64,000 nucleotides of DNA from Fructilactobacillus myrtifloralis. GTDB taxonomy: Bacteria; Bacillota; Bacilli; Lactobacillales; Lactobacillaceae. The stretch lies in NCBI RefSeq assembly GCF_024029335.1, contig NZ_CP097116.1:868001-932000 (forward strand), written 5' to 3'. The notes under the pieces are model-generated. The model was not told the origin of the DNA, searched no databases, and worked only from the letters and a program-made list of their open reading frames with translations. Numbering within the stretch: position 1 is the first letter of the stretch; each line of letters begins with the position of its first letter. Made by a program: the position numbers and the translations under genes. Below, one piece after another: positions 53,537-61,499 of this stretch.

Positions 53537-54727
53537 ATGCCAAAATACTTACAATCAGCCGGAAACCGGCGCTCGCTGTGGCAACGAACCTGGAAATGGC
53601 TCCTTGGAGGCGGGATCATCCTGGTTCTCGGAGCTGGTGGGTTAGCCTACCAACTCCACCAACCAGCGGTTAAACGCACCCCGAAAACCGTGAAGGTCTC
53701 TAAAAACTCGCCTACCATCACGGCGGCAAATCCGATTCCGCTCAAAACCAGCGCCAAAGAAGCAATTGTAATTGATGCCCATACCGGTCAAATTCTAGGG
53801 GAGAAGAATGCTCACCGCCAAGTGGGCATCGCGTCTGAAAGCAAGATTTTGACAGCCAACGCGGTCTTAAAAGCAATCCGGGCGAAAAAAATTAGTTGGT
53901 CAACCATGGTACCCATTACCAAAAAGTCGGACTGGTCCAAAAAGGATCCCAATGTCTATGCCCATTTAGACGTCCATGAGGGGCAAAAGCTCCCGGTGCG
54001 CACCCTGTTCAATGCAATGTACACGCTGTCGGCCAACGATGCCGCCTTTGCATTAGCAGACTTCGTTAAACCACCTCGCTTAACCCAACAACAAGCCCTC
54101 CAGAAGTGGGCCAAAGAACTGCGTTTAACGGATTCCCAGTGGTATAACGCCGCCGGCCAACTCAATCGCAACGCGGGAGCTTATGAAGTTCCCCACCAAA
54201 AGTTCACGGCAGAAAACAAGGCTAGTGTTGCCCAGGTTGCCAAAGTGACTTATCAAAATCTCAAACTCGATCCGGCAATGTCACAAGACTTTCAAGCCGA
54301 CGAGCTCGTTTATCATCCGACCGAACAGGAAACCCGGGCCAAACCCACTGAATTTTCCCGGTTTCGGAAGGGGACCCGGCCCTACCTGCGTAATCCCTTA
54401 AACTTAACCTTTAAGAACTTTAAAACCGGCTCAACTCCCAAATACGGTGGAGGCGTGGCCGCTTTAATGAAAGATCAGGCTGGTCATGAACTGATCGTGG
54501 TTGTAAACGGGGCTGGCAACTACATTAGTCGGTTTCCCCGCTTTCAAACCAGTGTAACCGCGGCTACCCAAGTCCTAGAGCAAACCCAGCCAATGGAGCT
54601 GAAAACGCACCAACGCATCCAAAATCTTTCCACCATTAAGCATCCGCACGCCCAGTCCCAGAAACTGGAACATCCCGGCGTTTACTGGGGGTCAACCAAA
54701 TTAATTCAAACTAAAAGAGTGAACTAA
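53537..54727 (+). CDS. D-alanyl-D-alanine carboxypeptidase (peptidase S11)
   Basis: 396 aa. One N-terminal membrane helix (about residues 21-40) and then the penicillin-binding fold with the three active-site motifs in order: SESK (S100-K103), SAN (165-167) and KTG (296-298). It trims the last D-Ala from peptidoglycan stem peptides outside the cell. No signal-peptidase site is obvious, so it is probably membrane-anchored at the N-terminus. Upstream AGAAAGAGCTC could be the ribosome site. Confidence 0.9.
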   Translation: MPKYLQSAGNRRSLWQRTWKWLLGGGIILVLGAGGLAYQLHQPAVKRTPKTVKVSKNSPTITAANPIPLKTSAKEAIVIDAHTGQILGEKNAHRQVGIASESKILTANAVLKAIRAKKISWSTMVPITKKSDWSKKDPNVYAHLDVHEGQKLPVRTLFNAMYTLSANDAAFALADFVKPPRLTQQQALQKWAKELRLTDSQWYNAAGQLNRNAGAYEVPHQKFTAENKASVAQVAKVTYQNLKLDPAMSQDFQADELVYHPTEQETRAKPTEFSRFRKGTRPYLRNPLNLTFKNFKTGSTPKYGGGVAALMKDQAGHELIVVVNGAGNYISRFPRFQTSVTAATQVLEQTQPMELKTHQRIQNLSTIKHPHAQSQKLEHPGVYWGSTKLIQTKRVN

Positions 54728-54743
54728 TCGTTCACTCTTTTTT
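54713..54743. terminator. Two-way terminator
   Basis: AAAAGAGTGAAC / GTTCACTCTTTT hairpin overlapping the stop of the carboxypeptidase gene and just past the stop of the minus-strand gene. Confidence 0.85.
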
Positions 54744-55094
54744 GGTGCGTTCGGCCAATAACTGCTGACATTCCTGTAAATACCGTTGATCGTGTTCTGG
54801 ATAAATCGGGTGCGTCCGCGGACAAGGTGCCAATTCTGCATAGGGTGGGCAGGTTTTGCCCCGATACTCGGGCTGGCGCCAGTGGGAATCTGGATGATAA
54901 CCGCGTCGTTCCATTTCATCCATCACCAGTTCGTGAAACTGAAACAACTTGTATGGTGAGTGCTGAAAAACGTAGTTCACGGTTGCGTGCTTGCGGCCCC
55001 AACCGTTGCCCCGTAACGCGGCACACTCGCGGTGTTGTCCTAATAACTGTTGTCTTGGTAGTTTCTGAATCAAAGCTTCATGCCAAAGGCGCAT
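54732..55094 (-). CDS. Pyrimidine-dimer DNA glycosylase-like protein (TIGR02328/DUF type)
   Basis: 120 aa. MRLWHEALIQKLPRQQLLGQHRECAALRG at the start, with HATVNYVF and then HPDSHWRQPEYRG, fits the small family annotated as pyrimidine dimer DNA glycosylase or endonuclease V-like. These start MRLWH and act on UV lesions. I chose ATG 55094, nine bases after GGAGG; two in-frame ATGs upstream lie too close to the ribosome site. Its start overlaps the DUF1722 gene by 17 bases. Confidence 0.7.
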   Translation of the reverse strand: MRLWHEALIQKLPRQQLLGQHRECAALRGNGWGRKHATVNYVFQHSPYKLFQFHELVMDEMERRGYHPDSHWRQPEYRGKTCPPYAELAPCPRTHPIYPEHDQRYLQECQQLLAERTKKE

Positions 55095-55473
55095 GGTCAT
55101 CATCCTCCCATTCTTGCAGTAACCGGCTCTGCAACAAGTACTCGACTTGATACTGGTGGGCGAGCCGTAGTAACACCGGACCCACAGTATCATGAGCTGT
55201 CGTCAATTCCGCTAGGACCGCCTGAAACTCGTCCTTTTCTGCGGGAGTCGCCACCCGTTTGAAATAGCCCCAAACGTGCTGATACGTATTCCTAAGTGTC
55301 TTTTCGGTCGGGGTCAGTTCGCCAGCAGTCAGTAACAGCTCGTGAGCAATCACCGCTTTATCATCGTCCCACTGGTTGTTGCGCGCCAACCGTCGCCAGG
55401 CATTATAAAGGTGTTGAGACCGAGCCATTACCCAGTACTTCTGATATGCCCATTCGGCTTGCCATGCTTCCAT
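55078..55473 (-). CDS. DUF1722 (YbgA-type) protein
   Basis: 131 aa. HLYNAWRRLARNNQWD, then TYQHVWGYFKRVATPAEKDEF, and VGPVLLRLAHQYQVEYLLQSRLL match DUF1722, where NVLxHxxGYFK and a C-terminal YLxxQ are typical. In other bacteria DUF1722 is found beside photolyase genes. Here it overlaps a likely UV-lesion glycosylase, supporting a DNA-repair context. ATG 55473 lies after GAGGAGG. Confidence 0.75.
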   Translation of the reverse strand: MEAWQAEWAYQKYWVMARSQHLYNAWRRLARNNQWDDDKAVIAHELLLTAGELTPTEKTLRNTYQHVWGYFKRVATPAEKDEFQAVLAELTTAHDTVGPVLLRLAHQYQVEYLLQSRLLQEWEDDDHAPLA

Positions 55474-55616
55474 CGCTTCCTCCTCAAAAATAAAACCGAC
55501 CATCCATTACGAATGCCCGGTTTCACCTATTTTAGTAAGATTTCAATTTAGAAGTTGCATCAGCTCCAAAAATCCTTAGAACTATGATACCAAAAATTAC
55601 GCTGAAAAGCTAACTT

Positions 55617-56267
55617 TTAAAGTGCTAATCGCCGTTCAAACCATTTGGATAGTAACGACAGACTATAGTTCACAATGAAGTACAGTGCCGTAATCAGTGC
55701 AAACATCGGAATCATGTAGTTCGGATTTTGTCCGTAAATAACCTGACTCCGAAACGTCATCTCCGTTAACACGATGGCAGTGGCTAGGGACGTATCCTTC
55801 ACCAGCGAGATAAACTGCGAAATCAACGGGGGAATCGAATTTTTCAATCCCTGGGGGAGCAGGATGTACCACAATGCTTCCCACTTAGTCATTCCCGTGG
55901 AGAGCGCTCCTTCAGATTGCCCTTTTCCCACCGACAGAAGCCCGCCCCGAATGATTTGAGAGATCATCGTGGATTCAAAGACGGACATGGCCACCACCGT
56001 AGCCGCAAAGGCGTTTAGTTCTACCCCCAGCTTTGGTAAGGCAAAGTAGGTAAAAAAGATCAGCAACAGTAACGGGAGGTTTCGAATCGTGTTAACAAGC
56101 AACTGTAACGTCCGCGAGAAGTACGGGACTTCTTCATACAGAACAACTCCGAATAAGGTGCCAAAAATAAAACTGATGATGATTGAAATCACGGAAACCC
56201 CAATTGTGATTCCTAGTCCACCCAACAGGTAGTGGAGGTTGGTAGCGCTAAAAGCAGATAAAATCAT
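55617..56267 (-). CDS. Polar amino acid ABC permease (second subunit)
   Basis: 216 aa with about five helices. The HisM/GlnP family EAA-type loop is seen as GALSTGMTKWEALWYILLPQGLKNSIPPLISQ (near residues 127-158). It is the last gene of the four-gene transporter glnQ, binding protein, permease, permease. Its start overlaps the previous stop as TAATG. Confidence 0.9.
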   Translation of the reverse strand: MILSAFSATNLHYLLGGLGITIGVSVISIIISFIFGTLFGVVLYEEVPYFSRTLQLLVNTIRNLPLLLLIFFTYFALPKLGVELNAFAATVVAMSVFESTMISQIIRGGLLSVGKGQSEGALSTGMTKWEALWYILLPQGLKNSIPPLISQFISLVKDTSLATAIVLTEMTFRSQVIYGQNPNYMIPMFALITALYFIVNYSLSLLSKWFERRLAL

Positions 56268-56914
56268 TAGTTAATCCCCCCTAACTTATTTTCGAGTTTT
56301 GTCATCACAACGGACAGTGGTCCGGTTAGAAGAAGATAGAAAATCCCAATCACGATGTACGTGTTAAACGGATCCAGGTTGGTTCCAGAAATTACGTTCG
56401 CTTGATACATTAAATCTAACCCCGCCACAAAGGAAAGAATGGAGGAATTTTTAATCAAGTTAATGAATTGATTCCCTAAGGACGGTAAGGCCAGTTTGAA
56501 CCCCTGCGGAAGCACCACCTGCATCATGGCTTGGGTGTAGTTCAAGCCCATCGCCCGGGCTCCTTCCATCTGACCAGGATCCACGGAGGTTAATCCACCC
56601 CGGATACATTCAGCAATAAAGGCCGACGTATAGAGCGCCAAGGCAATCGTGCCCGCCCAAAATCCGTTAATTTTAAGGACATGCGAAACCACTACGTAGA
56701 AAAACAACGTAATTACTAGCAGCGGGATGTTGCGAAAGAATTCCACTAACGCTTTTCCGCTGCCGCGGACCACCGGTTGGGGCGTCATTTCCATCAGCGC
56801 AAACACCGTGCCTAAGACCAGCGAACCGATTAACCCGAGGATTGAAGCTCCAATCGTGTAGCCAAATCCGGTTAAAATCGTTTGCCAGTTATCAGTAAAG
56901 ATTTTAATTATCAT
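56267..56914 (-). CDS. Polar amino acid ABC permease (first subunit)
   Basis: 215 aa. The EAA loop is GARAMGLNYTQAMMQVVLPQGFKLALPSLGNQ, followed by two helices. I chose ATG 56914, whose ATGA overlaps the stop of the binding-protein gene, with GGAGG upstream. The two permeases form a heterodimer in the membrane. Confidence 0.9.
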   Translation of the reverse strand: MIIKIFTDNWQTILTGFGYTIGASILGLIGSLVLGTVFALMEMTPQPVVRGSGKALVEFFRNIPLLVITLFFYVVVSHVLKINGFWAGTIALALYTSAFIAECIRGGLTSVDPGQMEGARAMGLNYTQAMMQVVLPQGFKLALPSLGNQFINLIKNSSILSFVAGLDLMYQANVISGTNLDPFNTYIVIGIFYLLLTGPLSVVMTKLENKLGGIN

Positions 56915-57774
56915 TTCAGTAGTTCCCTCCAATCTAAGCCGGGAATGTTACCAAACCACTTTTTAATCAAGCGTTCGTACGTTCCGTTTTGGCGAATGGT
57001 AACCAACGCTTGGTCAACTTCTCGTTGTAACTGGGTTTGGCCCTTATCAACTGCCAATCCATATGGTTGGTTCGTAAAGGTGCCCCCGACCACCTCCACA
57101 TTGGGACTCTGAGAAGAGAACCCATATAAGATGGCGTTATCAGTCGTCATGGCATCACCCTGACCGGATTGCAGGGCACTAAAGGCTTGGGAGTTATCCG
57201 GCATCGCAATCACCTTGGCTTTCGGAGCAAACTGCTTGGTGGTTTCCAAGGCCGTGGTTCCCATCACCCCAATGATTGTTGCATCAGGTCGATTTAAGTC
57301 CCGAATGTTTTTAACCGGTGAGCCTCGTTTCACTAACAACGATTGCCCCGCGGGAAAGTAGGGTTTCGAGAAATTAACCACTTTCGCCCGTTCTGGTGTA
57401 ATCGTCATGGAAGCCGCTACGGCATCCACCTGGTGATTCTTTAACAGTTGAATCTTAGAGGACGTGGTCACCGGCGTAAATTCCGGTTTAATCTTAGTCC
57501 CCGTTTGCTTAGCAATTTGTGCCGTGATGGCGCGGGAAATATCCACGTCAAACCCCTCACTCTGCCCAGTTTTAGGGCTAATCAATCCAAATAAGCGGGT
57601 ATCTGACTTAACTCCCCAGCGCATTACGTGCGTCGTTTTCACAGTTTGTAAACTATCGTTTTCCCGGGCCTGACTCCTTTGGTAATTTAAGCCGAGGACA
57701 ATGGCTCCGACTAAAATCACCACGAGGACAATGGCCGCTACGAGGCCCACTCGTCGTTCGTGTAATTTACTCAT
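56911..57774 (-). CDS. Glutamine/glutamate-type substrate-binding protein, helix-anchored
   Basis: 287 aa. One N-terminal hydrophobic helix (about residues 9-29), then the SBP family 3 pattern: RWGVKSDTRLFGLISPKTGQSEGFDVDISRAI, VDAVAASMTITPERAKVVNFSKPYFPAGQ and a lysine-rich C-terminus. There is no lipobox Cys, so it seems held by the uncleaved helix. Glutamine or glutamate is the likely ligand from the family and from the GlnR box upstream of the operon. Confidence 0.88.
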   Translation of the reverse strand: MSKLHERRVGLVAAIVLVVILVGAIVLGLNYQRSQARENDSLQTVKTTHVMRWGVKSDTRLFGLISPKTGQSEGFDVDISRAITAQIAKQTGTKIKPEFTPVTTSSKIQLLKNHQVDAVAASMTITPERAKVVNFSKPYFPAGQSLLVKRGSPVKNIRDLNRPDATIIGVMGTTALETTKQFAPKAKVIAMPDNSQAFSALQSGQGDAMTTDNAILYGFSSQSPNVEVVGGTFTNQPYGLAVDKGQTQLQREVDQALVTIRQNGTYERLIKKWFGNIPGLDWRELLK

Positions 57775-57791
57775 TCACTGCACCTCATTTC

Positions 57792-58532
57792 CTAGTGATG
57801 TTCCACTTGCGACAAGAACTTCCGGGCCCGCTCCGTTTCTGGATGGTCGAAGAACTTGTCGGTGGGCGCATCCTCTAAAATCCGACCATCGGCCATGAAA
57901 ATAACACGATCTGACACGGCCTTCGCGAAATCCATTTCGTGGGTCACCACCAGGGTGGTGTACGCGGAATTCGCCGCAATTTCTTTCATAACCTCTAGGA
58001 CACTGCCAACCATTTCAGGGTCCAGTGCGGACGTTGGTTCATCAAACAGGATTGCCAACGGGTTCATCGCTAACGACCGGGCAATCGCAATCCGTTGTTG
58101 TTGCCCCCCGGATAATTGGGAGGGGTACTTGTTGATTTGGTCGGCTAGCCCCACTCGTTTCAATAGTCGTTCTGCCACTTCCCGATTTTCTTGATCGCCG
58201 CGTTTTAATACAATCTTGGGTGCTAACATGATGTTTTCTAGAATTGTTTTGTTATTGTAGAGGTTGAAGTGTTGAAACACCATTCCCACGTTTGTCCGTA
58301 ACTTATTCAGGTTCGTCTTACTGCTTGCCACGTCTTCGCCATCAACCAGTAACTGTCCGGCTTCAACGGTTTCTAAACCGTTAATTGTCCGCAGTAGGGT
58401 GGATTTCCCGGATCCAGACGGCCCGATCAGGACAACCGTTTCTCCGTCCTTGATTTCTAGGTTAATGTCATGCAAGGCATGAAAGGAACCGTAGTACTTT
58501 TGGACGTCCGTAAATTTAATCATTGTTTTCAT
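57792..58532 (-). CDS. glnQ: Polar amino acid ABC transporter ATPase (GlnQ)
   Basis: 246 aa. Walker A GPSGSGKST (residues about 37-45), signature LSGGQQQR, Walker B ILFDEPTSALDPEMVG and the H-loop VTHEMDFAKAVSDRV are all intact. It is first in the four-gene importer. ATG follows AAAGGAGGGTCACC. A GlnR box lies about 80 bases upstream. Confidence 0.93.
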   Translation of the reverse strand: MKTMIKFTDVQKYYGSFHALHDINLEIKDGETVVLIGPSGSGKSTLLRTINGLETVEAGQLLVDGEDVASSKTNLNKLRTNVGMVFQHFNLYNNKTILENIMLAPKIVLKRGDQENREVAERLLKRVGLADQINKYPSQLSGGQQQRIAIARSLAMNPLAILFDEPTSALDPEMVGSVLEVMKEIAANSAYTTLVVTHEMDFAKAVSDRVIFMADGRILEDAPTDKFFDHPETERARKFLSQVEHH

Positions 58533-58612
58533 GGTGACCCTCCTTTAGGCGTTCATCATTACTTTGCTTAACTTTAAACATAGGCGTTTTGCTGGCGCCC
58601 GCCTATCTTTGA

Positions 58613-58629
58613 TGTCACATTTCGTGACA
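58613..58629. promoter_or_regulatory. GlnR/TnrA box
   Basis: TGTCACATTTCGTGACA fits TGTNAN7TNACA at all positions and is a perfect palindrome apart from its centre. It lies between the divergent glnQ and tag genes and most likely controls the glutamine transporter. A second inverted repeat ATAGGCG / CGCCTAT lies at 58580-58606 in the same gap. Confidence 0.75.
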
Positions 58630-58659
58630 TTTCCACCAATTTTTTAAGGAGGTTGCTTG

Positions 58660-59226
58660 ATGCTAATCAGTTCAACCCGCTGCCACTGGGCTCAATCCAC
58701 TAATCAACAACTTGTTACATACCACGATCAAGAGTGGGGACACCCCGAATTCAATTCATATCGACTCTTTGAGTTACTATCCTTGGAACTCATGCAAGCT
58801 GGCCTCAGTTGGGCCACGGTGCTCAAAAAACGAACGGCATTTGAGGCCGCTTTTCAAAACTTTGATTACCACCAGGTGGCAACGATGGAACCGGAGTTGC
58901 CAAAGCTCTTACAAAACGCTGCCATCATCAGAAACCAGCGCAAGCTTACCGCTGTGATTAAGAACGCCCAGGCAATTGTTAAGCTAGAGACGGCGGGAAC
59001 GAATTTCAGCGACTTCCTCTGGGACTTCGTTCATCACGAACCCATTATTCATGACGTTCCAACTCCTAGTGCCGTTCCCAAAACTATTCCCCTGACTGAC
59101 CACGTTAGTCACGAACTCAAGCACCAGGGGTTTCAGTTTACCGGTCCGGTCGTTTGTTACTCGTTCTTTCAGGCAGCGGGTTTGATTAATGATCACGAAA
59201 ACCAGTGTCCGTTTAAAGAGCACTAA
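58660..59226 (+). CDS. tag: DNA-3-methyladenine glycosylase I (Tag)
   Basis: 188 aa, helix-hairpin-helix family. It removes 3-methyladenine from DNA. The Tag pattern is RCHWAQS, YHDQEWG, FELLSLELMQAGLSWATVLKKRTAF and PKTIPLTDHVSHELKHQGFQFTGPVVCYSFFQAAGLINDH. The zinc ligands of the family (early Cys and His, late His and Cys) appear to be present as RCHW and ENQCPFKEH. ATG 58660 lies seven bases after AAGGAGG. Confidence 0.93.
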   Translation: MLISSTRCHWAQSTNQQLVTYHDQEWGHPEFNSYRLFELLSLELMQAGLSWATVLKKRTAFEAAFQNFDYHQVATMEPELPKLLQNAAIIRNQRKLTAVIKNAQAIVKLETAGTNFSDFLWDFVHHEPIIHDVPTPSAVPKTIPLTDHVSHELKHQGFQFTGPVVCYSFFQAAGLINDHENQCPFKEH

Positions 59227-59262
59227 AAAAGCTAGTCACTTAGAAGTGACTAGCTTTTTTTT
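59225..59262. terminator. Two-way terminator after tag
   Basis: AAAAAGCTAGTCACTT / AAGTGACTAGCTTTTTTTT hairpin. On the minus strand it follows the R-R-R-C-Q micro-ORF remnant directly. Confidence 0.9.
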
Positions 59263-59263
59263 G

Positions 59264-59344
59264 TTATTGGCACCGGCGCCGCTGACAGAGGACGATTAAG
59301 CCAGATAAACCAAAATCAATACAAACTTCAATAATTTTATTAGA
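59264..59344 (-). pseudogene. Micro-ORF remnant ending R-R-R-C-Q
   Basis: The minus-strand frame between two stops reads IIEVCIDFGLSG, LIVLC and then QRRRCQ. No ATG, GTG or TTG is in frame; a TTG opens the frame next to it (MKFVLILVYLA), as if a small shift had broken one gene. The C-terminal half resembles the micro-ORF at 61386-61478 on the other side of the AT-rich module. Both are followed at once by a two-way hairpin. Confidence 0.35.
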
Positions 59345-59388
59345 TTAAAAATAATAAGATATAATATGATTATAAATATCCCATAAAT

Positions 59389-60558
59389 TTAAATAAATTT
59401 ACTTTTTTGTTTTTTTATATTCTTTTTTAGTGTTATGGGATTGGAATTAACGAATAAATCCTCTTTAACTCCAGTAACTTCACTTAGAAGCCTGCTCCCA
59501 TAATTAATTCCATAATTCTTACTTATTGCATCTGGTATTTCTTGATACCTTATTATTCCATTATCAACTAACAACTTTGTGCCTTCTTGTAAAGAACTAA
59601 AATTCATCTTATACATATCATCGTAAGGCTCTTTTTTTCTAAATTTACGTGCACTAATCTGTTTTTCCAAGCTTAAATATCTATTATAAGAAATTAATTT
59701 CAGATTATAAATTCTTGTAACTATTGATGAGAGAGATACTTTCCATTTTAATTTGAGTGTTAACAAATTGTTTATACTATCATTTTTCAGATTTCTAAAA
59801 TCATTAATAAAAGGTTCTCTTGGCAATAAAAAAGAAGCCGCAAGATTATTAGCTTGATTTTCTATTTCTCTTTTTTCATCTTTAGTATAATTATCAGAAC
59901 TTAAATAATAATTTCCGTGTAAATACCAATGAGATAATTCATGAGCTAAAGAAAATTGATTTCTAAAAAAAGAAGAGTTTTTTATAAATATAATGAAATA
60001 CGATGAATTATTTATTGTTTTGTATTGACTAAAAGCATCAATTTTATTGTTTTCTTTTGGAATAAATGAAGCAATAAAACCCCTAGATTCAAGTAATTTA
60101 CCCATATCTTGGATGGGCTGATTTTTTAATCCCAAAACACTTCTCAAATCCATTGCTATTTGTTCATAATTATAACCAGAAATATCATTTAAATCAGCCT
60201 TATTAATTAGAGGTAAATCTGGAAAATCTAAATAAGTCTCTAAATAATTCCTATAAATAGAAATAGCATTTATAAGAGTTGAAGCTGGAGATCTTAATTT
60301 TTTTGGCACATTAAGTGATGATCTATAGAAAGTTCCCATTTCTTCATGACTAAATTTATCAACATCAAAATAAAAATCAGCAGGAAATCCCAAAATCTTT
60401 ATTATATTGAATAAAACATCTGAACTAGGTTGAGCATTACTATTTTCATATTTAGATACCATCTGCTTACTAATACCCAACTCAGAAGCAAGTTTAGTAA
60501 TGGAAAGAGAATTATAAAACCTAGCTTCGTTCAGTCTTTTCCCATTAAATTCACGCAT
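59389..60558 (-). CDS. XRE-type regulator fused to ImmA/IrrE metallopeptidase
   Basis: 389 aa, AT-rich. The N-terminal helix-turn-helix is LSITKLASELGISKQMVSKYEN (residues 18-39). The ImmA/IrrE zinc peptidase follows with HELSH at 206-210 and a downstream EIENQANNLAASFLLP supplying the third ligand region. Such fusions act as repressors that can be cleaved, or as antitoxin-like parts, in mobile elements and toxin-antitoxin-like loci. It lies five bases after its partner gene, in one operon with a palindromic promoter. The base composition is unlike the flanking chromosome. Confidence 0.87.
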   Translation of the reverse strand: MREFNGKRLNEARFYNSLSITKLASELGISKQMVSKYENSNAQPSSDVLFNIIKILGFPADFYFDVDKFSHEEMGTFYRSSLNVPKKLRSPASTLINAISIYRNYLETYLDFPDLPLINKADLNDISGYNYEQIAMDLRSVLGLKNQPIQDMGKLLESRGFIASFIPKENNKIDAFSQYKTINNSSYFIIFIKNSSFFRNQFSLAHELSHWYLHGNYYLSSDNYTKDEKREIENQANNLAASFLLPREPFINDFRNLKNDSINNLLTLKLKWKVSLSSIVTRIYNLKLISYNRYLSLEKQISARKFRKKEPYDDMYKMNFSSLQEGTKLLVDNGIIRYQEIPDAISKNYGINYGSRLLSEVTGVKEDLFVNSNPITLKKNIKKQKSKFI

Positions 60559-60563
60559 CTAAT

Positions 60564-61241
60564 TTACTTCCCTTTTCCTTTTTTTTCAATTTTCTTAAAT
60601 TTAATTCCGTTGCTTGTATCTGGATAATCATTATCAGTATTGTCAGGATTACTTATTGGATCATTGTCAAAATCTTCTTTAAGAATAATATTTTCAACCA
60701 AGAAAGGTTTGCTAGGAAAAATTTGATACTCTCTAATTGAAATTATAGGAATGTTCATTAATTCATTTTCTAAACAAATAAAATGAATACCAGTTATTTG
60801 TGAATCAAGTTCACCTACATATTCATTAATTTTTTTGTCAAGATCTGAGTATCCAAATAAATCAGTATCTTCATCGTAAAAGGGTTTTACACTAGAGCCA
60901 TTATATTTCATTACAAATAATCGAAGATAATTTCTTTCTTTTTTAAGTCTTCCAGAAAGCGTATATATATTAGGTATTGGAAAAAATAGTTCTCCAGATT
61001 TTAAATTAAAAAAACAGCTAATCTTAGTCGAGCCTGCCATAAAAGTAACTAACTTAAAGCTACTAGGCAAATTTTTTCTAATCAAAGAACTATAATAATC
61101 ATACTTAAAATAAGTATGGTAATTTTTAGTTACAGGTTCATAAAGTAATTCGCTATTAATATATTTTTCAATATCTTCTTCAGGAGTATCTTCAAAGATT
61201 TTCAATAAAAAATTTAATTCTTGACGAGATGTTTTTAGCAT
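60564..61241 (-). CDS. Unknown partner of the XRE/ImmA gene
   Basis: 225 aa, AT-rich, soluble, with no recognisable motif. Acidic and Asp/Asn-rich near the C-terminus (DFDNDPISNPDNTDNDYP), ending in a Lys-rich tail (FKKIEKKGKGK). ATG follows AGGAGCTGATTAT. It is the first gene of the pair and may be the effector, with the peptidase-regulator as its control; that is inference from operon layout only. Confidence 0.7.
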   Translation of the reverse strand: MLKTSRQELNFLLKIFEDTPEEDIEKYINSELLYEPVTKNYHTYFKYDYYSSLIRKNLPSSFKLVTFMAGSTKISCFFNLKSGELFFPIPNIYTLSGRLKKERNYLRLFVMKYNGSSVKPFYDEDTDLFGYSDLDKKINEYVGELDSQITGIHFICLENELMNIPIISIREYQIFPSKPFLVENIILKEDFDNDPISNPDNTDNDYPDTSNGIKFKKIEKKGKGK

Positions 61242-61335
61242 ATAATCAGCTCCTGTTTAGTTATCAACTGGATGTTCTTACCACGTAATAGTCTAATTAA
61301 AGATGTAAAACACGTTAAAAGTAAACCTCGAAGTG

Positions 61336-61388
61336 ATTATAGCAAAAAAGTATAACCAGTACAAGTAAAGTACTAGTTATACTTTTTA
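61336..61388 (-). promoter_or_regulatory. Promoter inside a long palindrome (candidate XRE operator)
   Basis: On the complement, -35 TTGTAC (61359-61364), a 17-base spacer and TATAAT with extended TG (61336-61341). The -35 and spacer are covered by AAAGTATAACTAGTAC / GTACTGGTTATACTTT (61344-61388). The same hairpin, with T runs on both sides, can end transcription coming from the cls micro-ORF. It would thus be terminator and operator at once. Confidence 0.6.
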
Positions 61389-61478
61389 TTGGCACGACCG
61401 CCGATGGCTGAAGACAAGCAGTACTGCTACTAATCCAACCAGCCATTGACACCGTAGTTTTGACTTATGTTCCTTCAC
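61386..61478 (-). CDS. Micropeptide ending R-R-S-C-Q
   Basis: 30 aa from GTG 61478 (nine bases after GAGAGGAG), or 33 aa from ATG 61487. A basic N-terminus (KEHKSKLRC) is followed by one hydrophobic helix (WLVGLVAVLLVF) and SHRRSCQ. It begins about 20 bases after the cls stop and ends in the palindrome. This size and shape resemble type I toxin peptides or small membrane peptides, but I know no matching family. Confidence 0.4.
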   Translation of the reverse strand: MKEHKSKLRCQWLVGLVAVLLVFSHRRSCQ

Positions 61479-61499
61479 CTTGCTCATCTCCTCTCATGG

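Noticed and set aside
59264-61490. Full phage attachment sites around the XRE/ImmA module
   Set aside because: The shared core is only about 10 bases, and no integrase is present; kept only as a short repeat observation.
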